A DNA stretch of 64,000 nt, from positions 1-64,000 of the forward strand of contig MU857688.1 of assembly GCA_033296725.1 (NCBI GenBank). Direction: 5' to 3'. This DNA is from Corynascus novoguineensis. Taxonomy: Eukaryota > Ascomycota > Sordariomycetes > Sordariales > Chaetomiaceae. The notes below the pieces were generated by a model, which ran no database searches, had not been told where the DNA came from, and was given only the letters and a program-made list of their open reading frames with translations. The number at the start of each line of letters is the position of its first letter. The first letter of the stretch is position 1. Positions 1-10,645 of this stretch are shown piece after piece. A program made the translations under genes and the position numbers.

Positions 1-878
1 AACCCATGGTTGGTACCAGACCCACTGCTGTTATTTCAGGCCCCTACCTTCGTAATCGAGCTTACGAAGACAGAGACCTGAATAGGACCCCTTGTTAAGC
101 AGTAATGACTAAAGGTTTTATATAAGATGAGACAGACTCGGCGTAGTAGGTGTGTATAATGTGCTAGCTAGATCAACTGTTGTAAATCCTTGCCATCTAA
201 TTATCGCTTTAAGCCAACCTCGAAGGTAGCAGGAAATTGTGTTAATGTTAGCGAATTCGCCTTCACCGCTTTTAGGAGGGACAATCGGACAGCTGTCAAA
301 ACTTTTGAGCCAATAGCAGCCCTGTAATTGCCCTGCACGCGTAACGCCCTGCCCCCGTATCAATTTTGCCCTGCCCCCCTATCAATTGCCTTGATTTTGC
401 TCTCTCTCCGGGAATACCTGCCATGAGTACCTGTTTACTAGCCGAGCGGATTCGGTTAAGGCATGGGCTGGAGCAGGCGTCAGGCTGAGTCTTGACCAAA
501 AAGCGATGTCGGCACCGTTCTCTTGTTTGACTTGACAATTTATAAACGGGGCTGTAAATTTTACAACCTGTCAGTCCAAGGAACGTTGCGACAACCTTGA
601 AAGACATTGTTTCACTGAATCATTAATTTACATGGTTTGAAGCATCTGAACTGGTGACATCGCTTTTGCTGGCCGTTTTCAAGCCATGCTTGTGATGTAT
701 TAAATATTAACAAAGAAAAATAAAATCGAGGATTACACCAAGGTTTTCGTGTAATGTAACAGTAGAAAAAGGACATCATGAGAGAATCCATCTGTACAGG
801 GCATACGCATGGAGATATGATGTTCGTAACATGTCTGCCTTGCGCCCCTCTCTCTCCCACCCTCTCGCTTTTTACCTC
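1..878. other. Intergenic, no supported gene
   Basis: No reading frame here has family motifs or sensible splice sites. The only structure I see is a short perfect hairpin at 48-69, with 8-bp arms (CTTCGTAA and TTACGAAG) around a 6-nt loop. The right part is presumably the 3' flank of the rhodopsin-domain gene that ends at 879. Confidence 0.5.
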
Positions 879-2332
879 TCACCGCCGTGACGACTTCTTC
901 TCCTGCCCCATGCTCTGTGATAGACTCTTGTCAGACCCCCCTTCGGACGAGATCCTCAAAAACTCCTGGCTCGTATTGTAGCACTCGGCCGTGTACTCTC
1001 CGATGGCGGGCTGCAGCTTGAGGCCCGCTGGGTTGTTCCCTAGGGCGAGGTCGTTGTGAGCTGAGGTGCGGACTTCAGTGCGGCGGGTGAAGGACCGCTT
1101 GACGGCGATCGAACCCGACGTCATCTGGATGTGACCGCCGAGGCTCGACGCAGCTCCGCCGAGGGCCGTGGGGCGCGAGGCCAGGCCAAGCTTGTACCCG
1201 ATCAGCTTGACGAGCGGCTGCAGCGTCGCCAAGCACGCGGCCGTGATGGACAGGCACTGCTCCACCGTCGACCAGACGGCGACGAAGACCGTGTCGTGCA
1301 AAAACTCGTCGCTCGCGATGGCTTGCAGGTAGGGGAGTCGGATCACGATGGCTGCGCTTGCACTATTCAACCTCTTTGTCAGCATGTTGTTCTTTTCCTT
1401 CTTTGCTCTCCATTCGCTCTTTTTTGTTTATTTTGTGTTTTTTTTCCCCTTAGAAAATAAGCATAGCAAATGAAATTAGGGCAACTTACATGCAACCGAG
1501 GCCCATCAGTCCGCACAGAGCGAGCTTGGTCTTGAGCTTCATGTTAAGATGCGAGACGATCCATGCCGGCAGAAGGGCAAAGGTAAAGTCGGTAATCATG
1601 TTGATGACGCTGAAAAGGATGGCGAGAGCGATGACGATGCGCTGCGGGATGCAGGTTCCCGTCTGGGAGTGCTTGTCCCAGAAGTAGCTGACGGGCCAGC
1701 ACTGGAAGATGCAGGTAAAAATGAAGGTGATGCAGCTGAGGACGGTCGCCGCCGCGGCTGTGTAGAGGATCCACTTGTGCAGGCGCTCGACAATGACGCG
1801 GCGCATGAAGCTAGTCATGGAAAGCTTGACCAGCATCATAGTGAGAGCGTAGAATACATAGCAAAAGTACCACCACTAGACGACAAGATGCAACGTTAGA
1901 CAATCTATCTCTTTAAATAATGGGCGCTCGCCGTCCTCCCGTCTCAGTACGCCCTTTCGGACGATGGGGAGGAGGTTCGCTCGATTTGGTTTGGTTGCTC
2001 ACCTTTTTGGCTGTGGAGTACTCTTCTACGCTGATTTCGGAGGTAAGGTAACCTGTTCCGTGGGTGAGGCCGGAGAGTGAGAAGGAGCAGTAGAAGCAGA
2101 AGGATATCTATGCGGGCGTGGCCACGGGTGTCAGCATGGAGGTGACGATGTCTTGTGCACACAAGGAAACACATACCGTAGCAAAGGTCATAGTCCAGTC
2201 ATCGGTGCCGAAGGCCCTGAGTAGCCGGATACGGACAAAACATCGGAGGGCTGTGACGACAATGGCGAGAGTGACGGCCGTGATGTTGACAGCGGTGAGC
2301 AACTCTGCTCGGGTCTCGCTCGATAACCCCAT
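879..2332 (-). CDS. Rhodopsin-domain integral membrane protein (PTH11-like/SAT4 type)
   Basis: Predicted 376-aa multi-span membrane protein of the fungal rhodopsin-domain family, which includes PTH11-like receptor candidates and many proteins of unknown role. Exons are 2332-2177, 2107-2003, 1875-1490 and 1362-879; all joins keep phase. The first exon carries helix 1, an R-rich loop and the family DDW motif (FGTDDWTMTF). Exon 2 gives the GLTHGTGY loop. Exon 3 opens with WWYFCYVFYALTMMLVKLS and holds Cys-containing helices (CIFQCWPVSYFWD, TGTCI). Exon 4 continues with AAIVIRLPYL and a VWSTVEQCLSI helix, then a soluble Ser/Thr-rich tail. The length fits the family. I chose the ATG at 2332 because it directly precedes the first helix; the frame upstream is only translated GTAG repeats. 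Ligand and signalling role cannot be read from sequence. Confidence 0.88.
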
Positions 2333-2382
2333 CTTGACTCGGCTCTGATTCGACGTCTCCTCAAACGAGAGGGCTGAAGTAT

Positions 2383-2446
2383 CGGTAGGTAAGTAGGTAG
2401 GTAGGTAAGTAAGTAGGTAGGTAGGTAGGTAGGTAGGTAGGTAGGT
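2383..2446. repeat. GTAG/TAGG tetranucleotide microsatellite
   Basis: An imperfect run of GTAG units, with some GTAA variants, lies about 50 bp upstream of the rhodopsin-domain start codon, so in its promoter or 5' leader. The reverse strand reads TACC/CTAC. Such tracts change length easily, but no effect on expression can be claimed from sequence. Confidence 0.9.
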
Positions 2447-2449
2447 ATT

Positions 2450-5400
2450 CTCCTTTGTCGGACGAGCAAGGAGCGAGGACTTGGGTCGAGCTCGGGCGGG
2501 AGCTTGGGGTATCAAATGGCCACGGAAATCGCTATCGTGTCAAGGGCGTAGCGGACGAGGCGATGTTCTGTCTGTCCGGTCGGCTTCCGCTGCCGTCGAC
2601 AGGCACCTAGGAGAGGTCGTGGTGCTTGTTGCTGGCGTCACCGGACACGAATACTTTCAGTATCGGGCCGGAAGGGATATAAACAGGTCTCGAACCTCCC
2701 CTGGCTTGACATTATGTACGTTTACCGACGTACATTGCGGGGAAGGTCAATCAACGGCCGGGCATCTGGTTTTCTGAAACGGCGAACAGTTCCAGCCTGT
2801 GGGTTCTTGAAAAAAAGACTGTTGGGTGCTAGCCAAGTGACTGTGACTGCTTGGCAGCTCGTCGAGTGGAGAGCCGAGCATGGTCCAGCCAACTAGCCGG
2901 GTCCGCTTCCTGGGGTCTGGTCGGTCCATAGGAAACACATTGGGACACTAGCACTCGATGAAGCCATGCGTGATCGCCCCTCGGCCCCGCAGAAAGGCCG
3001 GATTAGATATGGCAAATCTAGCTAGCGCTATGCAAGATGACCGGTCTCCTCGACACCCTTCCGTGGGACCGAAGGGTCTGTGTCCCTCCGACGGCGGGGG
3101 AAGTGACCAATTGGGAACAGGATGGTCGCGGTAAACCTCCCAAAACCGACAGGCCGGTGAGCGACAATCAGTGCGCATAGCATTCCTCCTTTTGCACTAC
3201 TGCAAGTGACCAACAGATCTGCCCAATACACTACTGTACGTCCGTACCAATCGATGATAAGTTTGACGCTGGCTATCACGGCGAACAAGCCAAAGCCGGG
3301 TGTCCGCGCGGAAATGGGATGAAAGATTTGGAGAGGTCCTATCAAGGAAGTCCACTTGGTGAAGGTAGAGGAACCCCTAAAAAATAATAAAGGTTTGCTA
3401 GCGCCAATGCGAGCGTTGGGATTATGAAAGCCGTTTGAGTGGATACAACGTCAACGGGTGGCGTGGTTCCGCAGCGCGGAAAATACACTGTCGATCCTTC
3501 AGCTAGGCTTGCCTGGGCGTGCCTGGACAATACCTGGAGGTGGTCCATGCGGGTCCTCGACATTTCGGGCTTTGTTTACAGTGAATCCCATGAGATCCCT
3601 ACTCCCACGTCGTGGTGTCGCAGTTATTTGTGCCCAGATGTCCGGGCACAAAATCGTTCGGCTTTCGGGGCGTGCCTGGCTGCCACGAGGCGACCGGGGT
3701 CGCTGCAGCCAATTCCCAGTTGGCATACATCTGCCGAGGTAGTTCGTCGGGACAAGCATCTTGGCAGACCGTGCGCCCGGGAACAACTGCCATCTCAGGA
3801 TCCCAAGTGCAGCGCCTGTGGCTGCGTTAGTTGTGACTTGGGTGACCCTGGAACTCCACCACCGACCCTAACAAAATGTTCCAGTTTGGACAGACAATGC
3901 TTGGAGTTCGGAAGTCTCCGAATCGCTTGGCTCATTCTTCCAATGGCCTGGAATACACGACTGGAAGTGCACCATCATTCTTTTTGGCGGTTCTCAACAT
4001 GTGATGCAAATCTTCCGTGTTTTCACGGGGGCATCGAAAAGGGACTTGAGTGTTATCTCGCATGTGTGTCTTCGAAAACTAGTCCAAAGAAATAAACGCC
4101 AGCATCGCAGCCTTTGCCTTCGTGTTCGCAAATGCAGAGTGTTAAAAGCTGACTCCAAATGTTCGGTGTCTGAGGTCGTATTGTCGCACTGGCCGCTCGC
4201 TTGACCTCGGTGACTAATCACAGGGGAAGCTCTGGGATCGGCGATGCGTCCAGCATCTGTGCCCTGTTTTTAATCCATGAGCCATGTAATGTTACGGTGT
4301 TTCCTACATGGGTCTCCTTTCTAGGTTCGATGATCATCGTGGCGTTGGCTACTGCATGAGGTGGCGCTGTGATTTGATGGTAATGGAGGTGCAATGCATT
4401 CAACCGCATACGCAAAAATCACCACGGTCACAAGCAGGTGCCAATTACTGTAAAGAGAAACCTGCAGAACCTGTGGCGCTGGTGGTGCTGAAAACCATCA
4501 ATGGACCGAACCACCTGACCGATGGATGAAACAAGTAACTCCCTACCCACGCAATAGTGGAGGTCTCGACGCGCCTGTCTACATCCATGAGGTCGACCGT
4601 TGCAGTGCTACACCTCCTTGATCGTTGGTAGGTATCCAGGGGTGAATCTGTCGCAAGGAGTTTTTTTTTTTTTTCAAGGAGCTTGGCGTAAGCGAGTGAT
4701 CGAGGCAAGCAGCAGGAGGTAATCTCCAGAGTGGTGGTGAGCAGCAGGTTCCCAGAAGGTTCCCAGATGTCCGCTTGAGGCTTTCTTTTCATAGAGCCCT
4801 TCCTGCGTCCGCTTCCTTCCCTTATTCTAGGTCTATGATACTCGAACAGACCAAACGATTCACAACATCTGAGGATTCATCCGCCGCCCTTAATAATGTT
4901 TAACTAAAAGTAAAAATAAAAAAAAATAAGAAATGAACTCAGGGTAGTTAGATGTTTAAGGAGAACTTCTCCGTACTGTTCCACAGACACCCTGATGGTG
5001 TGCGGGTCACTAGACTGTCCATTTGGATCACAGTCAGGTACTTTCAAAATATCTGCAACCATTGTCATTGGTAGTGGAGAAGTGATCATCAACCTCCTAC
5101 GACTTCTTCAGAACTCCCAACCCTTGCAGACCACCATTAGGAAACATGTTCAACAATACCTCGAAGGAATACACCTCACTGCGCAGAGGGAGGATAATCA
5201 CTATAATCACTATCTTTCGCTTTGATCATCCCAATCTGTCACAAATGTGACCGTCTAATACTTGCTTCCCTCAAGCCACAACAAAATCAATTCTAGCCGG
5301 CATGGTTGGCTCCCGCCTATTGCCGAACACCAGCCAGACGTGGTCCAGAGACTGCTATGCAATGAATTGATCACAGGAGCGACAGGTCGCTTGCTCTATC

Positions 5401-6902
5401 TCCGAGAGTGTTGTACGTAACTTAATGTCATTCATTGGCGCATTCGCGGTTGCATCTGAGGCATTGGAGCAAATTGAAACCGTTGGGGCAGCCCCAGCTG
5501 GAAGCACATAACGGTAACTACACTACCCCACATAGAGTTCCTTTGCTGGCGGTCAGCATGAATGTTCCCGTCACCTTGATTATCTGAGTCTTCTATTTCG
5601 ATCTTCGTGTTCTGATAATGCCAGTTCAGAGGGCTCCCAGTCCCTCATGGTGCAAACTGCAAACTCAGATTAACAAGTGCGGCAGAACCAACAATCCGTT
5701 TTACGTAAAATTGGATGTGGACTTTTGATCTAAACACATTTGAATGTAGTCGAGTTGAGCAAAAGAGTACGTGGTGAGTGACTGAATCAGGACGACCCTT
5801 ATTTGGCTGGCATCATGCTACGACGTTATTGCACCTTGTCAGGTACAAACTAAGGACTTTGATAAATCGGGCGAGTCACTGTAACAAGTTTAGCGAAAGT
5901 CGTGTTTGTGTTATTCGCCTCCACTAGAGCCCCTATTTTTTTTACTCCTTTTTTTTAAAAGTTGGTCCGAGTGTTTGGACCCTCGGAGATCCAGAAAGAG
6001 GGGCGGAGGCCAACGCGCAGGGCATACGCAAGGGCTAACTGACAGAACGACTCAAGCAAATGGAGCACAATCAATGCAATCCAATCAGAAACATTCCCAG
6101 CATAAATGTGCCTGGCGAGGCGGGTTGATACAGACTAGGCCGGATTATGGGCCTCTACTTTGCTGTTCTCAACTGTCTTCGCCACTCCCGTGACTCCCAA
6201 GCCATGCGCCAACGTGGCGCCATGTGTTCACTGCATCGACCGATCCAAACTGTCGGGTACTCTTAGCGTTGGCTCCGATGTTCCAAACTTCATGATTGGA
6301 TTGACTGCAAGATTTGTGTGCCTCACGGATGCTGTATCTTGAAATTACAAAAAGGCGGTTGGTTACTGCATGACTGAGTGGACCATCACGGCCCAACTGA
6401 GGTCCATCAGAACGGGTGAAGTGGGTCACATTGACGATGAACCAAGCACTCTACTTGTTGAACGAAAAGAGAATATCCAACATTGGTGCAGACGGGTCAA
6501 GACCCAGGGCGCTTTCATTGACTCGCCAGCTTTATCTCGGTGTGAAAGAAAAGCCACATGTGAGGCGAGGTCAACGAGAATGGAGTCAAGTAATAAAATG
6601 TCTGTTGTTCTTTACCAGTTGCTGCGCTTTGTGGTGTTTTTATTGCACGCGGATCTCGATAAGCCACATGAACTGCCATTTTTGTTGGCCATCTCAAAGA
6701 CCAGATCCATACAACAATGAAGCCCATACAAAAGGACAAAGCCTCTAACCCAACCTCACCCTCCAGGTTCCAGAACACTACTCACCGTACGAGGAGCGGC
6801 ACTCTATGCTCGACAACGTAAAAAGACCCTAACCGGCACGAACTGGCAAATCGAGGTCATCCGTAGAACACCACTTTTCTGATTCTTCAACTGGAACACA
6901 CC
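2450..6902. other. Long non-coding stretch, no supported gene
   Basis: About 4.4 kb between two genes in which I can support no coding region. The open frames, such as those at 3439-4095 (+), 4445-4792 (-) and 6370-6720 (+), lack recognisable motifs and their composition is not protein-like. There are short homopolymers (T-run near 4661-4674, A-run near 4919-4926, T-runs near 5936-5957). I saw no terminal repeats or transposase remnants. Diverged relics could have escaped me. Confidence 0.45.
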
Positions 6903-7637
6903 ATGACAACCACGTCTTCCCTCCCACCGCTTCCAGACCTGCCCATCTTTGCTACGGCCTACCTCGACCACCGCCGCGTTCCAGAACCGACCCTTCCCTC
7001 CCGAAATGACCCGACTGGCAAGAACACTACGAACAACCAAAACAAGAAGAACACAACAGGAAAAACCCGCCCGCTCGCTGCCTCCCGGCACCCGGCCGCG
7101 TTCTACTCGCAATACAAGTGCCCCATCTGCGGCGTAACTATTGCCGAGGAGGACGGCGCCGACTTTGTCGGCCACGCGCCCTGCCTGCACCGCGGACCGT
7201 GCGCCCGGTCGGGGTGCGTGAGGGCGTACTACGGCACCAGCAGGAAGTGGGGAGCGAAAGGGGATACTGCCAGTATCAAGCCACTGTACTGCCAGGCGGC
7301 CGGGTGCGGGCGGCGCATAGAGGGATGGTGCCTTGCGCGGGCGGTGATGTCACAAACGGGGAGGGCGGTGGTGCCGCTGTCGGTGCGGGATCCCAAAGTA
7401 GAGAGGGAGTGGGAGAGGGCCAATGCCAAACTGAGAGAGGGGAAGGCGAGAGAAGGGGGAATGGGGGCCCACGGCGAGGATAAGAACAGGAGAAAGAAGA
7501 AAGACGGGAGAGGGGAATTCGAGTTGGGCTCCATCTCGGGCAGCAAGGTGCTCGATGCGGGACTTGTTGTCGTTATGTGCTGCGGCGCCGTCTGTTGCTT
7601 CCCCTGCGGAGGTGTCGCTTCAGCATTGATGGCCTAG
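6903..7637 (+). CDS. Cys-rich protein of unknown function with hydrophobic Cys tail
   Basis: Single-exon frame of 244 aa from a clean ATG to TAG. I do not recognise the family. The first 75 residues are Pro/Thr/Asn/Lys-rich and probably disordered. Residues of about 75-145 contain a Cys/His-rich block (YKCPICGVTIAEE, then GHAPCLHRGPCARSGCV, then PLYCQAAGCGRRIEGWC) that looks like a compact zinc-binding fold. A charged Lys/Arg/Glu stretch follows (about 160-210). The last 25 residues are hydrophobic with five cysteines (VVMCCGAVCCFPCGG), which suggests a lipid-modified or membrane-attached tail. Codon use is GC-rich like the neighbours. It lies head-to-head in the tail-to-tail sense with the CE1 esterase: both end toward the same 200-bp spacer. 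Function is unknown; the zinc and membrane ideas are inference. Confidence 0.65.
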   Translation: MTTTSSLPPLPDLPIFATAYLDHRRVPEPTLPSRNDPTGKNTTNNQNKKNTTGKTRPLAASRHPAAFYSQYKCPICGVTIAEEDGADFVGHAPCLHRGPCARSGCVRAYYGTSRKWGAKGDTASIKPLYCQAAGCGRRIEGWCLARAVMSQTGRAVVPLSVRDPKVEREWERANAKLREGKAREGGMGAHGEDKNRRKKKDGRGEFELGSISGSKVLDAGLVVVMCCGAVCCFPCGGVASALMA

Positions 7638-7846
7638 GGTGGGTGGAAGGTAAGTCATAAAGGGAAGCACAGGGATACAGCGTATTGGATCAACGAGTTT
7701 CACTTTCTACCACTATATCTCCACCTGTTGATTGTGATGTGTTTACTTGACTGTAATTCAGGGATACACTGATTAGAAAATCTTGTAGATTGCACATCCT
7801 TGATACACCTAGATACAGGTATTCCTCAAGATAGCTCTCTGCCTAC

Positions 7847-8929
7847 TCACAGCCCAAAGTATTTCATGTCGTCACTCCCGCGGATGGGAACTGTGTGGCC
7901 GACGCCCTGGGCGTAGATGCCCACCAGCTGGTCGCCCCAGGTGTACGCCGTGTACCCGGCTTGGGGCGTGTTGCCCTGGGTGGCGTCGGGTTTGTTGTAG
8001 TCGAAGCCAAACACACCACACCACTGCTTGATAGTCTCGTTGTAGTTGCTGGCGGCGAGGGTGTAGTCAGCCGAGCCGTGGTAGATCTGCATCTTGGGAC
8101 GCGGGCCGTCGTAGTCGGGGTACATGTCAAAGACCATCTGGTTACACGTGTTAATAGGCCGGTGCAACGAACTCAAAGTTTTCAAAACGACCAAGAACTC
8201 ACCTTGGCCCAGATCTGAGGCGTGCTGTTGATCTGGCCGTTGGCGCATGAGTTGTTCCACGCGTTGGTGCCGCCAGACTGGCTGTAGAAGCACCCAGCCG
8301 GCACGCCAGAGTAGGCAATTCCCGCCGCAAACATTTCAGGGTACGCAGCAGCCATGACATTCTAAGTTAAAGCGGTCAGCTCTATGCTCTATTTCTGAAG
8401 TTTGAGAGAGAACCCTCATCGAGAAGGGAGACGATAAGCGTACCGTCATCATGGCGCCAGACGAAGAGCCAGTGACGAAGACCTTGCTGGCGTCGCCGTT
8501 GTATTGCTGAAGCGTGTACGTGACCATGTTGGCGATCGAGTTGCTGTCGCCGCCGCCGTTGTGGGTGAGGGCCGCACGGGACGACACATCCCAGCAGGTA
8601 CCGCTGTAGGGGGACTCGGGGTAGATGACGATGAAACCCTTTTGGTCAGCCAGCTGGGCATACGGAGAGCCGCTGTAGTAGGCCTGGGCAGTGCCCGTGC
8701 AGTAGTGGATGGCCACAATGATGGCGGGGTTCTCGGCCACTCTGTTGGGTACGTAGATGAACATCTTGGTATTGGACGGGTTGGCTCCGAAGTTGTTTAC
8801 CCGCTGGAGCGCGGCCTGTGCGCGCTTCAACGGGGCCTTCACCTCCATCAACTCATCAAAAACCGGGTGCGCCACAACGCTGCTGCCCATGAGGGCGAGC
8901 GCCGCCGAGAGTTGGCTCAAGAACTTCAT
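7847..8929 (-). CDS. Secreted carbohydrate esterase family 1 (acetyl xylan/feruloyl esterase type)
   Basis: Predicted 311-aa secreted esterase of the CE1 / PHB-depolymerase group, which removes acetyl or feruloyl groups from plant xylan outside the cell. Exons are 8929-8444, 8361-8203 and 8137-7847, all phase 0. Residues 1-20 form a signal peptide ending in VVA-HP. Visible hallmarks are AIHYCTGTAQAYY near residues 73-85, GTCWDVSSRAALTHNGGGD, the nucleophile elbow GSSSG (Ser about 156), the block MAAAYPEMFAAGIAYSG at the start of exon 2, and the C-terminal catalytic-His segment GVGHTVPIRG. There is no cellulose-binding module. The gene starts at the only Met before the signal peptide. Acetyl xylan esterase is the likeliest activity, but CE1 members differ in substrate and the sequence alone does not decide. 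Confidence 0.9.
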
Positions 8930-10645
8930 CGTTCGTCAGTTGTCAGATCTGACCAGTCAGAGGCTTCCCTTCAAAAATCACGGGGTATATTTTTTCTCCA
9001 TTGTTTTTTCAAGACGAAAAAGGTAAAGGGAAGCGAAATATATATCTAGTGGCGTGTTGGTTGCCCTACGGGACCCTTTCGGCACCCTAGATTGACCCCG
9101 CGAAAATCATATCCGTATACACTTCCTTTTCTCCGCTACCACGTTGTCGACGGCGGCTTTCTTGTTCCATCGCCGCGTCTTAACGGCGACAAAACTGCAT
9201 CGAGTCCAATCAGAAGGGGGATCGATCTATTATAACCAGGTTTATCCGGACGGTGCCGCTGACCCCTGTACCCCGGACTCGCTTCGAAGATCTCGAGCGG
9301 AAAGGGCCCAGCCATAATTATAACAAGCTTTCTGTGCTGTGCTGCTTAGCTTTGAGTTCTGTTGACTTCTCGTAAGTGGCCGTCCTCTTGCGGCAACCCA
9401 TGCTTGAGTGTGAAAGCCGGTAGTCTTTGCCCCGAGTTTCGACGTCCATCTAAAGGGCTATCAACTTGCGGGGTGGCTTGCCCCTCTTGGTATTACCTCG
9501 CTGCAAACAGCCTAATTCGTTGGGACGCTCAATATCTGAGCCCTGCTATTTCCCATTCTAGCCTCTTCGCTTGTGCAGAACGAGCTGCTGGAGTTCAAGA
9601 GCGCCCAGCTTCACAATCTCAGGGCAGACATCCCCGCTTGACGATGTGATCCTGGGAACCATCTATCTAAAGAAGTACGGGAATATTGCCCTGCGTGTAC
9701 GAGGTAGTTCGGAGTCGGGTTACGGCATCTGTGCTGTGGGCCCGGATAAGGACCGCGTGCAGGTCTCCAATAAGCAGGTCCTTCGCCCAATTTGGCTCAG
9801 TCTGCAAGGAGATCTTCGCTCCGTGGTTCGGAGATTTTTTTTTGAATACATTATCCGTCGTGGGTAGAACAGTAGACAGGCCGGCCGGACGGATCGCAAA
9901 CATGTAAGTTCCTATAATTTTCACGGTTCCTGATGCTCGGAACGGGACGACGACTATAACCCCGACTCCTTGATGCCAAGAGTGGAATACAAACAGACAA
10001 GTGCCGAGAACCAGGTTACCAACTGGCGCTTTCTGATGCTACATCGTGTACGAATGGCTACTTGCAGTAGGACTGCCGACCTTACCCCTGACCCCCGCCC
10101 GTCACCTCTGGCTCCCCCACAACGGCAACAACGGGAACCGTCCCCGGCACGCTCCCCTGATGACAATCCAGCCGCCCTTCCCACCTCGCCTTCTCGACAA
10201 TATCTGCCCCTTTACACAGCCTTGCCCTCCACCCTTCGACCCATCTCCACGCCAGCCTTGCGTCTCCAACCGCCTCGACGTACCGTGGCCGCTCTCGGCC
10301 GCTTCTGTCGCTCGTTGACTCCCCTCCCAGACAGCCAAGCGCTGGCCTAGCCCGCAATCGCTCCGCCCTTGTTGCCTTCTCCTGATCCCCTAAAATCCCA
10401 AGTTCCCCTCCTTCCTCCTCCTCATCGTTGCTATAACCCTCACTACCAGAGTCCTCGTCAACCGAGACCTCGGCCCTAACGGAGAGGACGCGGAGCCGGT
10501 CAAAGTTGTCCAACACGATCACCCCACCACTATCATCATCACCATCTGGCCCGCTGCGTGCACTGGGTCTTTTCGAGGGTGTATCTTCGTCCTCTTTTGC
10601 CTCTCCCACTCGGCCGACGGCCGCGGTATCACCACCCGAGCGTGG
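8930..10645. other. Intergenic, no supported gene
   Basis: This 1.7-kb spacer holds the promoter side of the CE1 esterase and the 3' side of the long protein gene that ends at 10646. Several open frames overlap at 9954-10609, but they are low-complexity Pro/Ser/Arg translations of a GC-rich stretch and have no motif. I see nothing else. Confidence 0.45.

Noticed and set aside
3439..4095. 218-codon plus-strand frame
   Set aside because: No motif, no sensible start context, and Cys/Trp/Ser composition typical of non-coding translation.
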